Below, piece after piece: positions 29,202 to 38,727 of a DNA stretch of 64,000 nt (position 1 is its first letter; the number at the start of each line of letters is the position of its first letter). The position numbers and the translations under genes are program-made. The notes under the pieces were generated by a model, which saw only the letters and a list, made by a program, of their open reading frames with translations, searched no databases and was not told where the DNA came from. The stretch comes from Haloquadratum walsbyi J07HQW2 (lineage in GTDB: Archaea; Halobacteriota; Halobacteria; Halobacteriales; Haloferacaceae). The stretch is from the NCBI RefSeq assembly GCF_000415985.1, contig NZ_KE356561.1, positions 2,570,541 to 2,634,540 on the forward strand, read 5' to 3'.

Positions 29202-30052
29202 TCCGTTTCTCCGTCCGTGTTTACTTGATCGATCCATCGTGTAATGCGAGTCTCAGCGATATCAGCTGTCTCAGCGAGTGTCGTAGGTTCCGAGGCAACA
29301 AGATCTGCAACTGAGTCAACACCAGCTTGTGAGAGTCTTTCTGCATACGTCGAACCGATCCCGGTTATACTCTGCACTGATTGCTGGACATTACTGCCAG
29401 CATCCGCAGCTTCACTATCGTTCTCCTGTTCAGTCGCTTCGGCTGATACAACCGCTTCTGCGGGCTCTTTCCCGGTTGCTTCATTAATGAGTGATGCTGT
29501 TGATGCCGATGCGTCGGTTTCGGTTCCAACCGTATCAGCCGGCGTTTCCTGATCTACTTCGGTGTCTGAGTGGTTTATATTTTCATCACCATTGGCTGTC
29601 TCCACTGCCTCTGCAGGCTCTTTCCCAGTCGCATCTTCAATGAGTGACCCTGTCGATGCTGATGCATCGGTATCCGTTGATACAGGATTTTCATCGGTAT
29701 CCCCAGTGTCATCGGTAGTCTGTGACTTACCATCGAGTTCAGCCCCTTTGATTGTTGCCTCAGTCGATGGATCTGGGTTCAGGTCTGATTCAGATTCTGA
29801 CTCTGAGTCAGTGTCATATTGAGGCTCTGGAATGATTTCATCACCAGATGCGGACGTCGATACAGACTCCTCGTGTGAGTCTATCCCGGAGTCAGACCCA
29901 GAGTTGAGAGTCGAATCTGCCTCTTCATCCGCTGGATCATATTCGACTGAGACTGTTCCACGTGATGACGGTTCTGCTGTTGACTGCTTGTCGGGATCAC
30001 TGTCGCCAGTTACTGATCGAATTGCGGATAGGATTGATCCAAATATACTCAT
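29198..30052 (-). CDS. Helix-hairpin-helix protein with acidic repeats
   Basis: 284 residues. The C-terminal 60 residues form a helix-hairpin-helix pair (ITGIGSTYAERLSQAGV, then ADLVASEPTTLAETADIAETRI), a DNA-binding or structural module. The rest is a long disordered acidic region. It contains two copies of a 25-30 residue unit, TDASASTGSLIEDATGKEPA and TDASASTASLINEATGKEPA, 51 codons apart. The first 16 residues (MSIFGSILSAIRSVTG) form an amphipathic helix. The following pabC-like gene overlaps its stop by 4 bp, a pairing whose meaning is unclear. Function unknown. Confidence 0.82.
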   Translation of the reverse strand: MSIFGSILSAIRSVTGDSDPDKQSTAEPSSRGTVSVEYDPADEEADSTLNSGSDSGIDSHEESVSTSASGDEIIPEPQYDTDSESESESDLNPDPSTEATIKGAELDGKSQTTDDTGDTDENPVSTDTDASASTGSLIEDATGKEPAEAVETANGDENINHSDTEVDQETPADTVGTETDASASTASLINEATGKEPAEAVVSAEATEQENDSEAADAGSNVQQSVQSITGIGSTYAERLSQAGVDSVADLVASEPTTLAETADIAETRITRWIDQVNTDGETE

Positions 30053-30393
30053 ATGTAGAATATATGTTTGGTATCTATTTAAATAAAATCTAAAATAATT
30101 GAAAATTATAATTGCCGTAAAATCCGGTGTACGCTCTTGAGATTAAGTAGTCCCCTCCTCACTCAGCCGTTGATATACCTCTGCTGATGGGAATTCCGTA
30201 TTTTTAGGTCGGATTCCTTCTTATGGGGTTTGCAAGTATTGATTTTATCAGGCTTTAATTTGGGGTTTGAATCATAACATCTACTCTCAGTGAATGCAAC
30301 TGTGGTATGAATCCAGTCAGAATCATGAATCCTCTACTGGAACTTTCACCGCACTGAGAAATATAGCAAAGAGTGAGGCGGAATAATTCATAT
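30053..30393. other. 341-bp gene-free gap
   Basis: AT-rich spacer between the aroE stop side and the start of the helix-hairpin-helix gene, both on the minus strand. It should hold the promoter of the latter near 30060-30110 (runs of TTTAAATAAA). No other feature was found on either strand. Confidence 0.4.
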
Positions 30394-31212
30394 TCACATA
30401 TCTTCAAGTTCTGCTCTGAGTGCAGTGTTCATCTTCTGAACTGGTGCATCCCGTCCTGTCCAGATCTCGAATGCAACAACACCCTGATACAGAAGCATCC
30501 ATGCCCCATCAATTGTTGTTGCGCCTGCTGCGACCGCTTCACGAAGTAATCGGGTTTCAATCGGTGTATACACTGCATCAAGCACGACCAATTCTTCATG
30601 TAAATACGACTGTGGGACCGGAGTCTTGTTACTTTCTGGTTCCATCCCGACACTCGTTGCATTGAGCAGTATATCTGCATCAGAAATCATATCACGTGTA
30701 TCAAGCCCGCCAGCAGTTGCTTGCGCACCAATATCTGCAGCAACCGTCTCAGCACGCTCGACAGTTCGATTTGCGATATGGACGTCTGCACCAGCATCAG
30801 CGAGCGCAAACGCAGCAGCCCGCCCAGCGCCTCCAGCTCCAACGACGACAGCATCACACCCAGCTATCGTAATATCATGATGCTGAAATGCCCGTTTGAC
30901 ACCTGCGACATCAGTGTTGTGTCCGCGTGGTGTTTCATCGCGATTAAACTCGATTGTATTCACGGCACCAACTTCGCGTGCAATATCACCAGGATTGACG
31001 TAACTAACTACATCCTGTTTGAATGGAATCGTGATATTAAGACCGGTGATATCAAGCGCAGTAGCACCGTTGATCGCGGTTTTAAGAGTATCTTCTGTCG
31101 GCTCAAACGTTACGTATCGCGCGTCAATCCCTAGTGCATCATATGCCGCCTCATGCATTGGTGGTGACAGTGAGTGTTCGACTGGATTCCCGATTAATCC
31201 GTATACATCCAT
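30394..31212 (-). CDS. aroE: Shikimate dehydrogenase
   Basis: Reduces 3-dehydroshikimate to shikimate with NADPH in the chorismate pathway. The 272-residue protein has the substrate start [17 protein letters not shown], catalytic Lys65 in [10 protein letters not shown] and Asp101 in GHNTDVAG, the NADP loop [15 protein letters not shown], and NRTVERA, which reads the 2'-phosphate. Length and motif order are normal. It appears to be a single-gene unit. Chorismate made here would also feed the neighbouring PabC-like step. Confidence 0.96.
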   Translation of the reverse strand: MDVYGLIGNPVEHSLSPPMHEAAYDALGIDARYVTFEPTEDTLKTAINGATALDITGLNITIPFKQDVVSYVNPGDIAREVGAVNTIEFNRDETPRGHNTDVAGVKRAFQHHDITIAGCDAVVVGAGGAGRAAAFALADAGADVHIANRTVERAETVAADIGAQATAGGLDTRDMISDADILLNATSVGMEPESNKTPVPQSYLHEELVVLDAVYTPIETRLLREAVAAGATTIDGAWMLLYQGVVAFEIWTGRDAPVQKMNTALRAELEDM

Positions 31213-31438
31213 TCTTAACTCTTTTTTCGCTGGTAGTATGAATACAATTTCTGTATCGATATTTCAGCTCACCTCCAAGCTAGTCCGCTCCAATCTTGAC
31301 CCTAACATAATTCCGAGTGGGTCTCAACACACAATGGGTGATTCAGCGAATCAACGTTGGTCTAAATTGATAACTCGCTCATCGATTTAGTTTGCTTTCA
31401 TTCGACGAACTTTACTCCATTGTTGTCGAATATATACT

Positions 31439-32956
31439 GTGATTGGTCTTGTGGTGAGCCGTGCTGATGTCGCCTCTATTACAATCAGTAACCAACTTCA
31501 TGAACTCGTTGAGTGGGAAACCCACTGTGATACGAATGGTAATGAGTATAAACAATATGATGAATTTGAGATGCGGACCGTTGACGAGTGGCACCTTGAT
31601 CTTGAGGATGCATCCAGTCTATTCTCAACAACACCACAAGTCATTGCATTTCTCTCACGACACAGTGGCGACACAGGACCTCTCTTAACCACTCACTTTA
31701 CCGGTAACTTTGGTCCGGCAGAGTATGGTGGAGAACCTGGTTCGTTCGCACAAACTTGTCCAATGATACAGTGGACGTTGACCGAAGCATTTGATCAGCA
31801 TGCGCCACCTAGATATAATGTTGGGATTGAATGTACACATCACGGACCGACTAGTGTAGGTGCACCGTCACTTTTTGTTGAGCTTGGAAGTAATAAATCG
31901 GAATGGAATGATCCCGATGGTGCACGTGCGGTTGCACAAGCTATTCTTGAACTCTCCGATATCCAGGAGTCAACTGATATCAATTCCAACCGGACTGTGA
32001 TTGGATTTGGTGGTGGACACTACGCACCACGATTTGAGCGTATTATTCGGGAAACAGACTGGGTTGTCGGTCATATCGGTGCTGATTGGGCACTTGATTC
32101 AATGGGTACACCAGCAGCTAACCGTGATATCATCGACCATGCGGTAACCGCAACAGATGCAGATGTTGCACTCGTCGCCGATGACCGCCCAGAGCTTACG
32201 AGTGTGCTTAAAAAAACCGGTATCCGCGTTGTTGAAGAAACATGGCTTCGTGAGACTACCGGTGTTTCTCCCCCACTGGTCGACGCAGTAGAGAGTGCGC
32301 TCGTCCCGATAGCCTCAGGACTTCGTCTCGGTGCCTCTGCAACGGAGTATGACCCTTCGACATCTGATGAATTTGTCATTACTCAGATAGATACGGATAT
32401 AGACACGGACACAAACACAGATGAAACGAGCCGAGTGCAAGGGTCAGCTAATACTGAGACCGGTGGTAATACCGCTACGGAGGGTGCCGGAAATCAGGAT
32501 AATAATACGCTAGATACAGTAAATTGGGCTGATATAGACGCAGCAGTACTCTCATTTCCGACAGCACTCATTGAGGCGACCGCTGGGATCGATGCTGAGA
32601 CAACAACGCAGATTCTCTCTGAGCACACGCTCGCATTTGAAACGACAGAGAGTGGCACAAGACCAACTGGACGTGTTATTATTACTGATCGGCTCTCGGT
32701 TGAATCGATTATTCATGAACTGATAGATATTCTTAACTCAAAATATGATCATGTTGAGCGCACCGATGGAACACTCCGCGGGACACGTCAAGTCTTTGAC
32801 CCCGCAAAGGCAGCAACATTAGATATCCCTGAGGGTCCAGCATTCGGTCGTCTTGCCGCTGGCGAATCGGTGACAGTCGCAGGACGAACTATCAATCCCG
32901 AAGCAGTCCATACGACAGAGATCGTCACATTTCCGATCTTTTCCGCTCTATCATAG
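31439..32956 (+). CDS. dtdA: D-aminoacyl-tRNA deacylase DtdA (GEK1 type)
   Basis: Zinc enzyme that removes D-amino acids from tRNA. The 505-residue protein has the family start MIGLVVSRAD, the conserved SRHSGDTGPLLTTHFTGNFG block, the GIECTHHGPTSVGAPSLFVELG site with metal-binding His, and GFGGGHYAPRFE. It is longer than most archaeal homologues because of an acidic, disordered insertion at about 318-365 (TDIDTDTNTDETS to GNQDNNT). The start is GTG 31439, with an AT-rich TATATA tract just before and no ribosome binding site. Confidence 0.92.
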   Translation: MIGLVVSRADVASITISNQLHELVEWETHCDTNGNEYKQYDEFEMRTVDEWHLDLEDASSLFSTTPQVIAFLSRHSGDTGPLLTTHFTGNFGPAEYGGEPGSFAQTCPMIQWTLTEAFDQHAPPRYNVGIECTHHGPTSVGAPSLFVELGSNKSEWNDPDGARAVAQAILELSDIQESTDINSNRTVIGFGGGHYAPRFERIIRETDWVVGHIGADWALDSMGTPAANRDIIDHAVTATDADVALVADDRPELTSVLKKTGIRVVEETWLRETTGVSPPLVDAVESALVPIASGLRLGASATEYDPSTSDEFVITQIDTDIDTDTNTDETSRVQGSANTETGGNTATEGAGNQDNNTLDTVNWADIDAAVLSFPTALIEATAGIDAETTTQILSEHTLAFETTESGTRPTGRVIITDRLSVESIIHELIDILNSKYDHVERTDGTLRGTRQVFDPAKAATLDIPEGPAFGRLAAGESVTVAGRTINPEAVHTTEIVTFPIFSALS

Positions 32957-33145
32957 TTGTCAATCGTCTACTTAAAATATATCCCTTGGAGTTCATGACC
33001 TCCGTTGGGCATAATAATAATTCCATATCATATCTTTCCGATATATATTCCGACCTACCATTGAACATATTTATTTGTGATAGACACCCTCTAGCTCAGA
33101 TTAACATATCCAATCGATTAAACTATTACTAATTTGACTATTAGT

Positions 33146-33163
33146 GTCAGCCGTCTGTCTGAC
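33146..33163. promoter_or_regulatory. Operator-like imperfect palindrome upstream of ftsZ1
   Basis: GTCAGCCGTCTGTCTGAC, 18 bp, lies about 50-65 bp before ftsZ1. It shares both outer arms with the perfect palindrome at 51584-51601 (GTCAG and CTGTCTGAC, 14 of 18 positions). The regulator is unknown; the link is inferred from the shared sequence. Confidence 0.4.
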
Positions 33164-33211
33164 GCTAAGGGGAAAGATAATTAACCTGTGTTCGGTATGA
33201 ATGGGTATATT

Positions 33212-34543
33212 ATGGACTCTATCGTCGACGACGCAATAGATGAAGCAGAAAAAACAGGGGGTGGGGATGCCGTCGACGGAGCTGCGGTCATGGACGAGCC
33301 CGAATCTGAATCGACTACTAACGCGGGTACAACCGATGACGAGCTCTCACAGAGCGGGACGATGACTGATGAGGAATTACAAGACGTTCTTGAAGATCTC
33401 CAGACCGATATCACCGTTGTTGGTTGTGGGGGGGCCGGAGGAAACACCGTTGACCGGATGCAGCAAGAGGGAATCGAAGGAGCAACCCTTGTCGCTGCGA
33501 ATACTGATGTTCAACATCTTGTTGAGATTGAATCGGATACAAAGATCCTCATGGGTGAACAGAAAACCCAAGGTCGTGGTGCAGGATCACTTCCACAGGT
33601 CGGTGAAGAAGCAGCAATTGAATCTCAAGAGGAAATTTACAATTCGATTGAGGGATCAGATATGGTCTTTGTTACTGCTGGTCTTGGAGGCGGCACCGGC
33701 ACTGGTTCAGCGCCGGTCGTTGCAAAAGCGGCTCGTGAGTCAAATGCTCTCACGATTGCCATTGTAACAACACCATTCACTGCTGAGGGTGAGGTGCGAC
33801 GGACAAATGCCGAGGCAGGTCTTGAGCGACTTCGTGACGTTGCTGATACTGTGATCGTTGTTCCGAATGACCGGCTCTTGGATGCTGTCGGAAAACTTCC
33901 TGTACGACAGGCGTTCAAAGTCTCTGATGAGGTTCTAATGCGTTCTGTGAAAGGAATTACAGAGCTCATTACAAAGCCAGGACTTGTCAATCTCGACTTC
34001 GCAGATGTGAAAACAGTCATGCAACGCGGTGGTGTTGCGATGATTGGACTTGGCGAATCCGATGCCGATCTAAAAGCACAGGAATCAGTCAAAAGCGCTC
34101 TCCGTTCACCGCTGCTTGATGTTGATATTTCAAGCGCGAACTCAGCACTCGTGAATGTCACCGGTGGGTCAGATATGAGCATTGAAGAGGCTGAAGGCGT
34201 TGTCGAAGAGATTCATGATAGGATCCACCCCGATGCGCGAATCATTTGGGGGACATCTGTTGATGAAGAACTTGATGGAGAAATGCGGACAATGATTGTT
34301 GTCACCGGTGTTGAATCACCACAGATATATGGTGCGTCTGACACTGCTAAACAACCGAATGCACAATCTGGTGCTGAGGGGGTACGTATTGATACTGACG
34401 GTAATGGTCGTGTGAACACGCCTGAAAATGTCGATGCCAATGCAGATGCAGATTCAAATCCAGACACAAATGCAGATAATCCCGACACAACTGCCCAGAC
34501 TGACGTTCCATTTCCAGATGAGGACGTTAATTTCATCGACTAA
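33212..34543 (+). CDS. ftsZ1: Cell division GTPase FtsZ1
   Basis: Tubulin-fold GTPase acting in haloarchaeal division-site assembly and shape. The 443-residue protein has the nucleotide loops [13 protein letters not shown] (about 71), ANTDVQHL, and the tubulin signature [12 protein letters not shown] (about 158), with the T7 loop [11 protein letters not shown]. Start [13 protein letters not shown] and the ftsZ-secE-nusG order identify it as FtsZ1 rather than FtsZ2. A 40-residue acidic N-terminal extension and an Asp/Asn-rich C-terminal tail flank the core. ATG 33212 is preferred to a GTG at 33188. Confidence 0.95.
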   Translation: MDSIVDDAIDEAEKTGGGDAVDGAAVMDEPESESTTNAGTTDDELSQSGTMTDEELQDVLEDLQTDITVVGCGGAGGNTVDRMQQEGIEGATLVAANTDVQHLVEIESDTKILMGEQKTQGRGAGSLPQVGEEAAIESQEEIYNSIEGSDMVFVTAGLGGGTGTGSAPVVAKAARESNALTIAIVTTPFTAEGEVRRTNAEAGLERLRDVADTVIVVPNDRLLDAVGKLPVRQAFKVSDEVLMRSVKGITELITKPGLVNLDFADVKTVMQRGGVAMIGLGESDADLKAQESVKSALRSPLLDVDISSANSALVNVTGGSDMSIEEAEGVVEEIHDRIHPDARIIWGTSVDEELDGEMRTMIVVTGVESPQIYGASDTAKQPNAQSGAEGVRIDTDGNGRVNTPENVDANADADSNPDTNADNPDTTAQTDVPFPDEDVNFID

Positions 34544-34735
34544 GTACCCACATATAAGCGAGTAGAGTTCAGCGTCGACTCTGTTTATGTTTGCCTAATC
34601 TGATACAGTGGTTTCATTAGCTGATTCTAGTATACGCCGAGAATATACTCCATAGAACGGTTATAATGAGTGATTGTATTCAGTGACGTTTGTAGAAAGA
34701 TAGAAAACCCTCGGTCAGATATTTGTTTAGTAAGA

Positions 34736-34909
34736 ATGGACGTCAAAGTTGAGATGAGCAGTTATGTACGGGTACTAAAACTCGCTAGCACCCCTTCATG
34801 GAATGAATTCTCTCAGATTGGACTCATTGCTGGTGCGGGAATTGTATTCGTTGGATTTCTTGGATTCCTCATTTTTGCAGTGATGACGCTACTACCTGGA
34901 GGTGTTTAA
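34736..34909 (+). CDS. secE: Preprotein translocase subunit SecE
   Basis: 57-residue Sec61-gamma type subunit with a single C-terminal transmembrane helix ([19 protein letters not shown]). The amphipathic N-terminal part [20 protein letters not shown] is characteristic of archaeal SecE. The ATG at 34736 (MDVKVEM) matches the family start; the frame is open further upstream but the extra residues are unlike SecE. nusG starts directly after its stop, with its ribosome binding site inside the secE end. Acts in the cytoplasmic membrane. Confidence 0.93.
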   Translation: MDVKVEMSSYVRVLKLASTPSWNEFSQIGLIAGAGIVFVGFLGFLIFAVMTLLPGGV

Positions 34910-34910
34910 G

Positions 34911-35363
34911 ATGTCAATTTTCGCTGTAAAGACGACTGCAAGTCAAGAACGGACGGTTGCTGATATGATTGCAACCCGCGAAGACCCAGACATACACGCC
35001 GTGTTAGCGCCGGATTCGTTGACAAGTTATGTGATGGTCGAATCAGATTCAAATGCAGCCATCTCACGAGTCCTTGAAGAAATCCCACATGCACGAGGAT
35101 TGGTAAAAAGTGGTGGTCAAGCCGGGAAGTCAACAATAGCAGAAGTTGAGCATTTCCTCTCACCGACACCGGATGTCGAAGGAATTGCTGAGGGTGATAT
35201 TGTTGAGTTGATTGCTGGACCATTCAAAGGCGAGAAAGCACAAGTCCAACGAATTGATGAGACGAAAGATCAGGTGACCGTTGAACTGTATGAGGCAACT
35301 GTCCCAATTCCTGTAACTGTCCGTGGAGACCAGATTCGCGTTCTTGACAGCGACGAGCGATAA
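34911..35363 (+). CDS. nusG: Transcription elongation factor NusG/Spt5
   Basis: 150-residue archaeal Spt5. Residues 1-85 form the NGN domain ([19 protein letters not shown], then SYVMVESDS) that binds the RNA polymerase clamp; residues 95-148 form one KOW domain ([20 protein letters not shown]). The ATG at 34911 is chosen because GGAGGTG at 34898-34904 gives 6-bp spacing, better than the GTG at 34902. Coupled with secE in the conserved secE-nusG pair. Spt4 is not encoded nearby. Confidence 0.96.
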   Translation: MSIFAVKTTASQERTVADMIATREDPDIHAVLAPDSLTSYVMVESDSNAAISRVLEEIPHARGLVKSGGQAGKSTIAEVEHFLSPTPDVEGIAEGDIVELIAGPFKGEKAQVQRIDETKDQVTVELYEATVPIPVTVRGDQIRVLDSDER

Positions 35364-35679
35364 CGGTACTGCTGGCTTTGACGTCGGTTAGTATCCATAA
35401 TCACAAGATTATTTAATTAAAATACTATCAGTAGTATTTCTGCAACTGATCGTAACCTCTTTGGAATGAATCGTCTCGGCATAAGATACAACACGCAGCT
35501 CAATAGCAGTAGCTTACGTGGATTTCAATTTTATTGTTGTCAGTATCGCTACTGTCAATCAAAATGCCATATGAGACTGAGCGACGACAGATATCCACAT
35601 AATAAAGACATACAGTTATGACCATGTTGTATATCAGATTCCATACTGAATATACTATATTTGATATTAATCATCCTGA
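35364..35679. other. 316-bp gene-free gap
   Basis: AT-rich spacer after nusG. The left part has AAGATTATTTAATTAAAATAC without a clear stem; the right end carries TATACTATAT at 35651-35660, about 25 bp before the next ATG and so its likely TATA box. Nothing else recognised. Confidence 0.45.
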
Positions 35680-36486
35680 ATGATAACTGCTAAGCTCACA
35701 CCACACGGAGAAAGCCACGTGACTGAGACGGACGCATCGACACGGATCGACCTTCATGTCAAAGTGTTGTCTCATAAGGTCGTCGCCCGTGCAAAGGCAC
35801 GTGATATTGATATTCTCGTGTACGCACCACACTTTACACGATTCGATGATATCCGCTCACGCGCAGCTCAGTTTTCAGATGAAGAACTCCTCGTCATTCC
35901 TGCTCGAGAGATTTTCACCGGGAGTTGGCACACTCGCCGTCACATACTCGGGGTTGGTCTTAATGAGCCTATCCCTGATTTTATTTCACTTACCGGTGCG
36001 CTGGATGCTCTTGAGCGACAAGATGCAGCTACACTTATTCCACATCCAGAATTCATGAATGTTAGTCTTAGCGAGTCAGATATTCAAACACATACTGATG
36101 CAATCGATGCAATTGAAGTGTACAATTTCAAATCACCGGGGTGGGCAAACACCCGTGGTATATCACTTATTGATGAGACCGATCATCAACCGTTTGGATC
36201 TTCATATGCACATCTCCCACGAAGCGTTGGTCGTGTCTGGACGACGTTCGATTGTGTGATTGACTCTGAGGCTGATCTCGTAGAGGCACTCAAATCAGGG
36301 GTGTCACGCCGAGTATATCATGAACACGGATTAATGTATACTGCTCATGAACTTATTGAGTTTGCTCATCTTATATATGAAAACTCATGGAAGAAGTTGG
36401 ATCGACTATTGTTATCAGGAATGGAACCAACACATCCAGGACATATCGCTTATGATGGGCAGTATGATGATGTTGCCGAATACTGA
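35680..36486 (+). CDS. PHP-family protein with altered metal site
   Basis: 268-residue protein resembling the polymerase-and-histidinol-phosphatase (PHP) fold. Recognisable blocks are RIDLHVKVLSHK, VYAPHFTRF, VIPAREIF, LIPHPEFMNV, AIEVYNFK and SYAHLPRSVG. In active PHP enzymes the first block is DLHxH and the last GSDAH; here those positions read DLHVK and SSYAH, so some metal ligands are replaced. The end (GMEPTHPGHIAYDG) is typical of a haloarchaeal subfamily, so the change is probably old rather than damage. Function unknown; hydrolase activity is uncertain. Probably leaderless. Confidence 0.8.
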   Translation: MITAKLTPHGESHVTETDASTRIDLHVKVLSHKVVARAKARDIDILVYAPHFTRFDDIRSRAAQFSDEELLVIPAREIFTGSWHTRRHILGVGLNEPIPDFISLTGALDALERQDAATLIPHPEFMNVSLSESDIQTHTDAIDAIEVYNFKSPGWANTRGISLIDETDHQPFGSSYAHLPRSVGRVWTTFDCVIDSEADLVEALKSGVSRRVYHEHGLMYTAHELIEFAHLIYENSWKKLDRLLLSGMEPTHPGHIAYDGQYDDVAEY

Positions 36487-36705
36487 ATCGACACGATGAT
36501 ACTACTGTCAGAAACATACATACTGCTCAGCTGAAGGTGACCGGGCAATAGCGCACACATGCAGTTAGGATGATAGAGCTGTATTTCGTACCAATCTGTG
36601 TTCGTGTAATACTTTATCGATCCTCACGGGTGTGAGAGGAACTGAGAGAGTCAACTATGTATTGTCTTCTTGAGAATATCAGTATATTGTATATCGCTAT
36701 CCGAG

Positions 36706-37329
36706 TTACAGGATATTCAGACATAGCAACAGCACTTGAGACAATGATGTATCGATAAGGGTCTCGTTGATTACAGTCGGCGCAGAGTCGAGGGCGATAA
36801 TATAGGTATGGATAATAAATAATACAATGAGTTCACCAATAGTCACAGCGAGCGTTACGCCCGTGGTCCAGCGACTGCTCGTCGCAACGCCTGTTGGTAT
36901 ATCATATTCAGTCGCCGAGAGCGGGTAAAAAAGTGCAATTCCACGTTTTGACCCGACAACATCAAGCAAATAATGTGTTGCAACACCAATCCATACAAAC
37001 TGAAGATTTCCAAATACCGGTGGAAATGACATAAACAGCATCAGAACGGGGAGATTATGTAGCGTTTTTCGGTGACGCCCGAATGCTGTATCGACGTCTG
37101 GAAACAACGCTCCAAGAATGATTGGGACTGAGAATGTAAGGACTGATTTGCCGAATTGAACAGCAAAATCAATATGTGTCTGAATTTCTTCACCACCAGC
37201 CGATGTCTCAGCAGTGACGCCCGAAATAACGAGCCGTTCGACACCAACTGCGACATCAACTGTTAGAACAACGCCAAGACCAATAGCAAGAAGTGCCGCA
37301 TTCAGCACATGTCCGTCTTTATTCATCAA
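36706..37329 (-). CDS. Membrane-bound metal-dependent hydrolase (YdjM/DUF457-like)
   Basis: 207-residue membrane protein with four to five hydrophobic segments. It carries the family pattern of an early His (DGHVLNAALLAIG), LGALFPDVDTAFGRHRKTLHN with metal-binding Asp and His, and ATHYLLDVVGSKRGIALFYP. These match the YdjM/DUF457 group of predicted metal-dependent hydrolases. A second Met is next to the first. It lies alone, convergent with the PHP gene. Substrate unknown. Confidence 0.83.
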   Translation of the reverse strand: MMNKDGHVLNAALLAIGLGVVLTVDVAVGVERLVISGVTAETSAGGEEIQTHIDFAVQFGKSVLTFSVPIILGALFPDVDTAFGRHRKTLHNLPVLMLFMSFPPVFGNLQFVWIGVATHYLLDVVGSKRGIALFYPLSATEYDIPTGVATSSRWTTGVTLAVTIGELIVLFIIHTYIIALDSAPTVINETLIDTSLSQVLLLCLNIL

Positions 37330-37997
37330 TCATCTATCTGCGGGCTACTGGTACAAATATTCCGTCTATCATTCAAAGCAGTGTTGTAATCATGCACTAA
37401 TCGGTACAAGTGTGCGAAGTACCTTGGGGACAAGTCCCAAGCCGAGGCTTCCCTGTGTAGACCGCCCTACACCAGTAAGGGAATTTCATTCCTCCCGAGC
37501 TTTTCCTTTTCGGTGAGGAATCGGCTGGAAGTAAACCCGAACACACCGCAGCGTCCGTGTGGGCGTGTGGGAGTGTGGGAGTCGGAGTCGGTCACTGTCT
37601 CTCCACCATGACCATGATGACCCGTTGGAACCCCCTCGCACCGCCAGTGGCGGATGTTGAGAGGGGCCACAGTTCCGGACTACCGCAGCCAGCAGTAGAT
37701 GAAGGTCGGGAATCCGTCTGTGAGATTTCTGACTGTACGTTTATACATCATGTAGCGTCATACCTGTTCATATCGGCTTCACCTCGGGGTCAGATCAAAG
37801 CCCCGACCCCAAGGCACTCACCTTGTTTATCTGTCGAAACCCTGTATTATTGATTGTTGGATAGGGCATCCGATTGCGACTGCGATCATCGATTTTTTTA
37901 ATCGGGATATACAAATCACGTCTCATTGATTTTCGCCGTGTAATAGATGTATCTGATGGGTTTTGTGATTAAGCTGAGTGTTCTGACGCTCAGGCGT
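37330..37997. other. Gene-free region holding a MITE-like element
   Basis: 668 bp without a supported gene. Most is the GC-richer element at 37422-37814, listed separately. The flanks are AT-rich host spacer; the right flank precedes the cinA stop. ORFs in this stretch have non-halophilic composition and are rejected. Confidence 0.5.
37422..37814. mobile_element. MITE-like element with IS200/IS605-type hairpin ends
   Basis: About 393 bp bounded by inverted CCTTGGGG and CCCCAAGG. The left end folds as CTTGGG-GACAAGT-CCCAAG (37423-37441) and is followed by GCCGAGGCTTCCC; the right end has CCTCGGGGTC and GACCCC, so both ends look like outward-facing right ends of tnpB elements. GC content is clearly above that of the flanking spacers. 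No intact gene inside. No clear target duplication. Confidence 0.5.
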
Positions 37998-38516
37998 TCA
38001 GATTTGTTCGTGGATGGATTCAAGTAGCAATTCAAGTGCTCGTCGGGCAATCTGCTCTTTGATTGCTGTCCTCTGCCCATCAAAGACGGTCCGTTCGACG
38101 CTTCGATATGACTCGTTGCTACCCCATTCACCTTGATATGCAATACCAACATACGCAGCACCGACCGGTTCAGTATCCGTTTCTCCTGTCGGTCCAGCAA
38201 TCCCAGTTGTTGCGACACCCCAATCAACACCAGCGGTATCACGAATACCAGCAGCCATTTCACTGGCAACGGACTCCGACACTGCACCATGCTCATCAAG
38301 AGCTTCTCGCGAGACACCAAGTGCAGTCAGTTTTGAGTCATACGAGTAAGTGACAACAGAACGATCAAAGTACCCAGACGCGCCTGGAATATCTGTGAGC
38401 AATGATCCAATCAATCCACCAGTGCAAGATTCTGCGATAGCAACGGTCGCTTCCGATTCTTCAAGTGCTTCACCGACACGAACCTCAACCGGTGGATCAG
38501 TAGCAAAGTCGCGCAT
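37998..38516 (-). CDS. CinA C-terminal domain protein (NMN amidase-like)
   Basis: 172-residue single-domain member of the CinA/PncC family, which deamidates nicotinamide mononucleotide for NAD salvage. Core motifs are TVAIAESCTGGLIGSLLTDIP, GASGYFDRSVVTYSYDSK, VSESVASEMAAG and GIAGPTGETD with the GxxGP loop. The bacterial N-terminal CinA domain is absent, as is usual for this family in archaea. The start at 38516 (MRDFATDPP) is chosen; 20 more residues upstream are in frame but unlike the family. Confidence 0.88.
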   Translation of the reverse strand: MRDFATDPPVEVRVGEALEESEATVAIAESCTGGLIGSLLTDIPGASGYFDRSVVTYSYDSKLTALGVSREALDEHGAVSESVASEMAAGIRDTAGVDWGVATTGIAGPTGETDTEPVGAAYVGIAYQGEWGSNESYRSVERTVFDGQRTAIKEQIARRALELLLESIHEQI

Positions 38517-38727
38517 CATATTCAGATACGCGGAGGATACCCAAAACGCCCATGATGAATTATCCAGGGAGACAAACAAAAACGTGAAACTCCTCTCTTA
38601 GAAATAGGCAGACAGCGTGGAGTCGTTCAGTCTGAGTGTGTGAGAAAATATATTTCTCAAGATACACAGCGATATGAGGACAGCAATTAATTTAGATTCC
38701 GTAATAAATTCAGATATAAAAGTAAAT

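Noticed and set aside
33637..34182. 181-residue minus-strand frame inside ftsZ1
   Set aside because: Antisense shadow of a conserved GTPase with atypical composition.
37557..37853. 98-residue ORF within the MITE-like element
   Set aside because: It contains repetitive GVGVG-type sequence, spans the element border and has no family resemblance.
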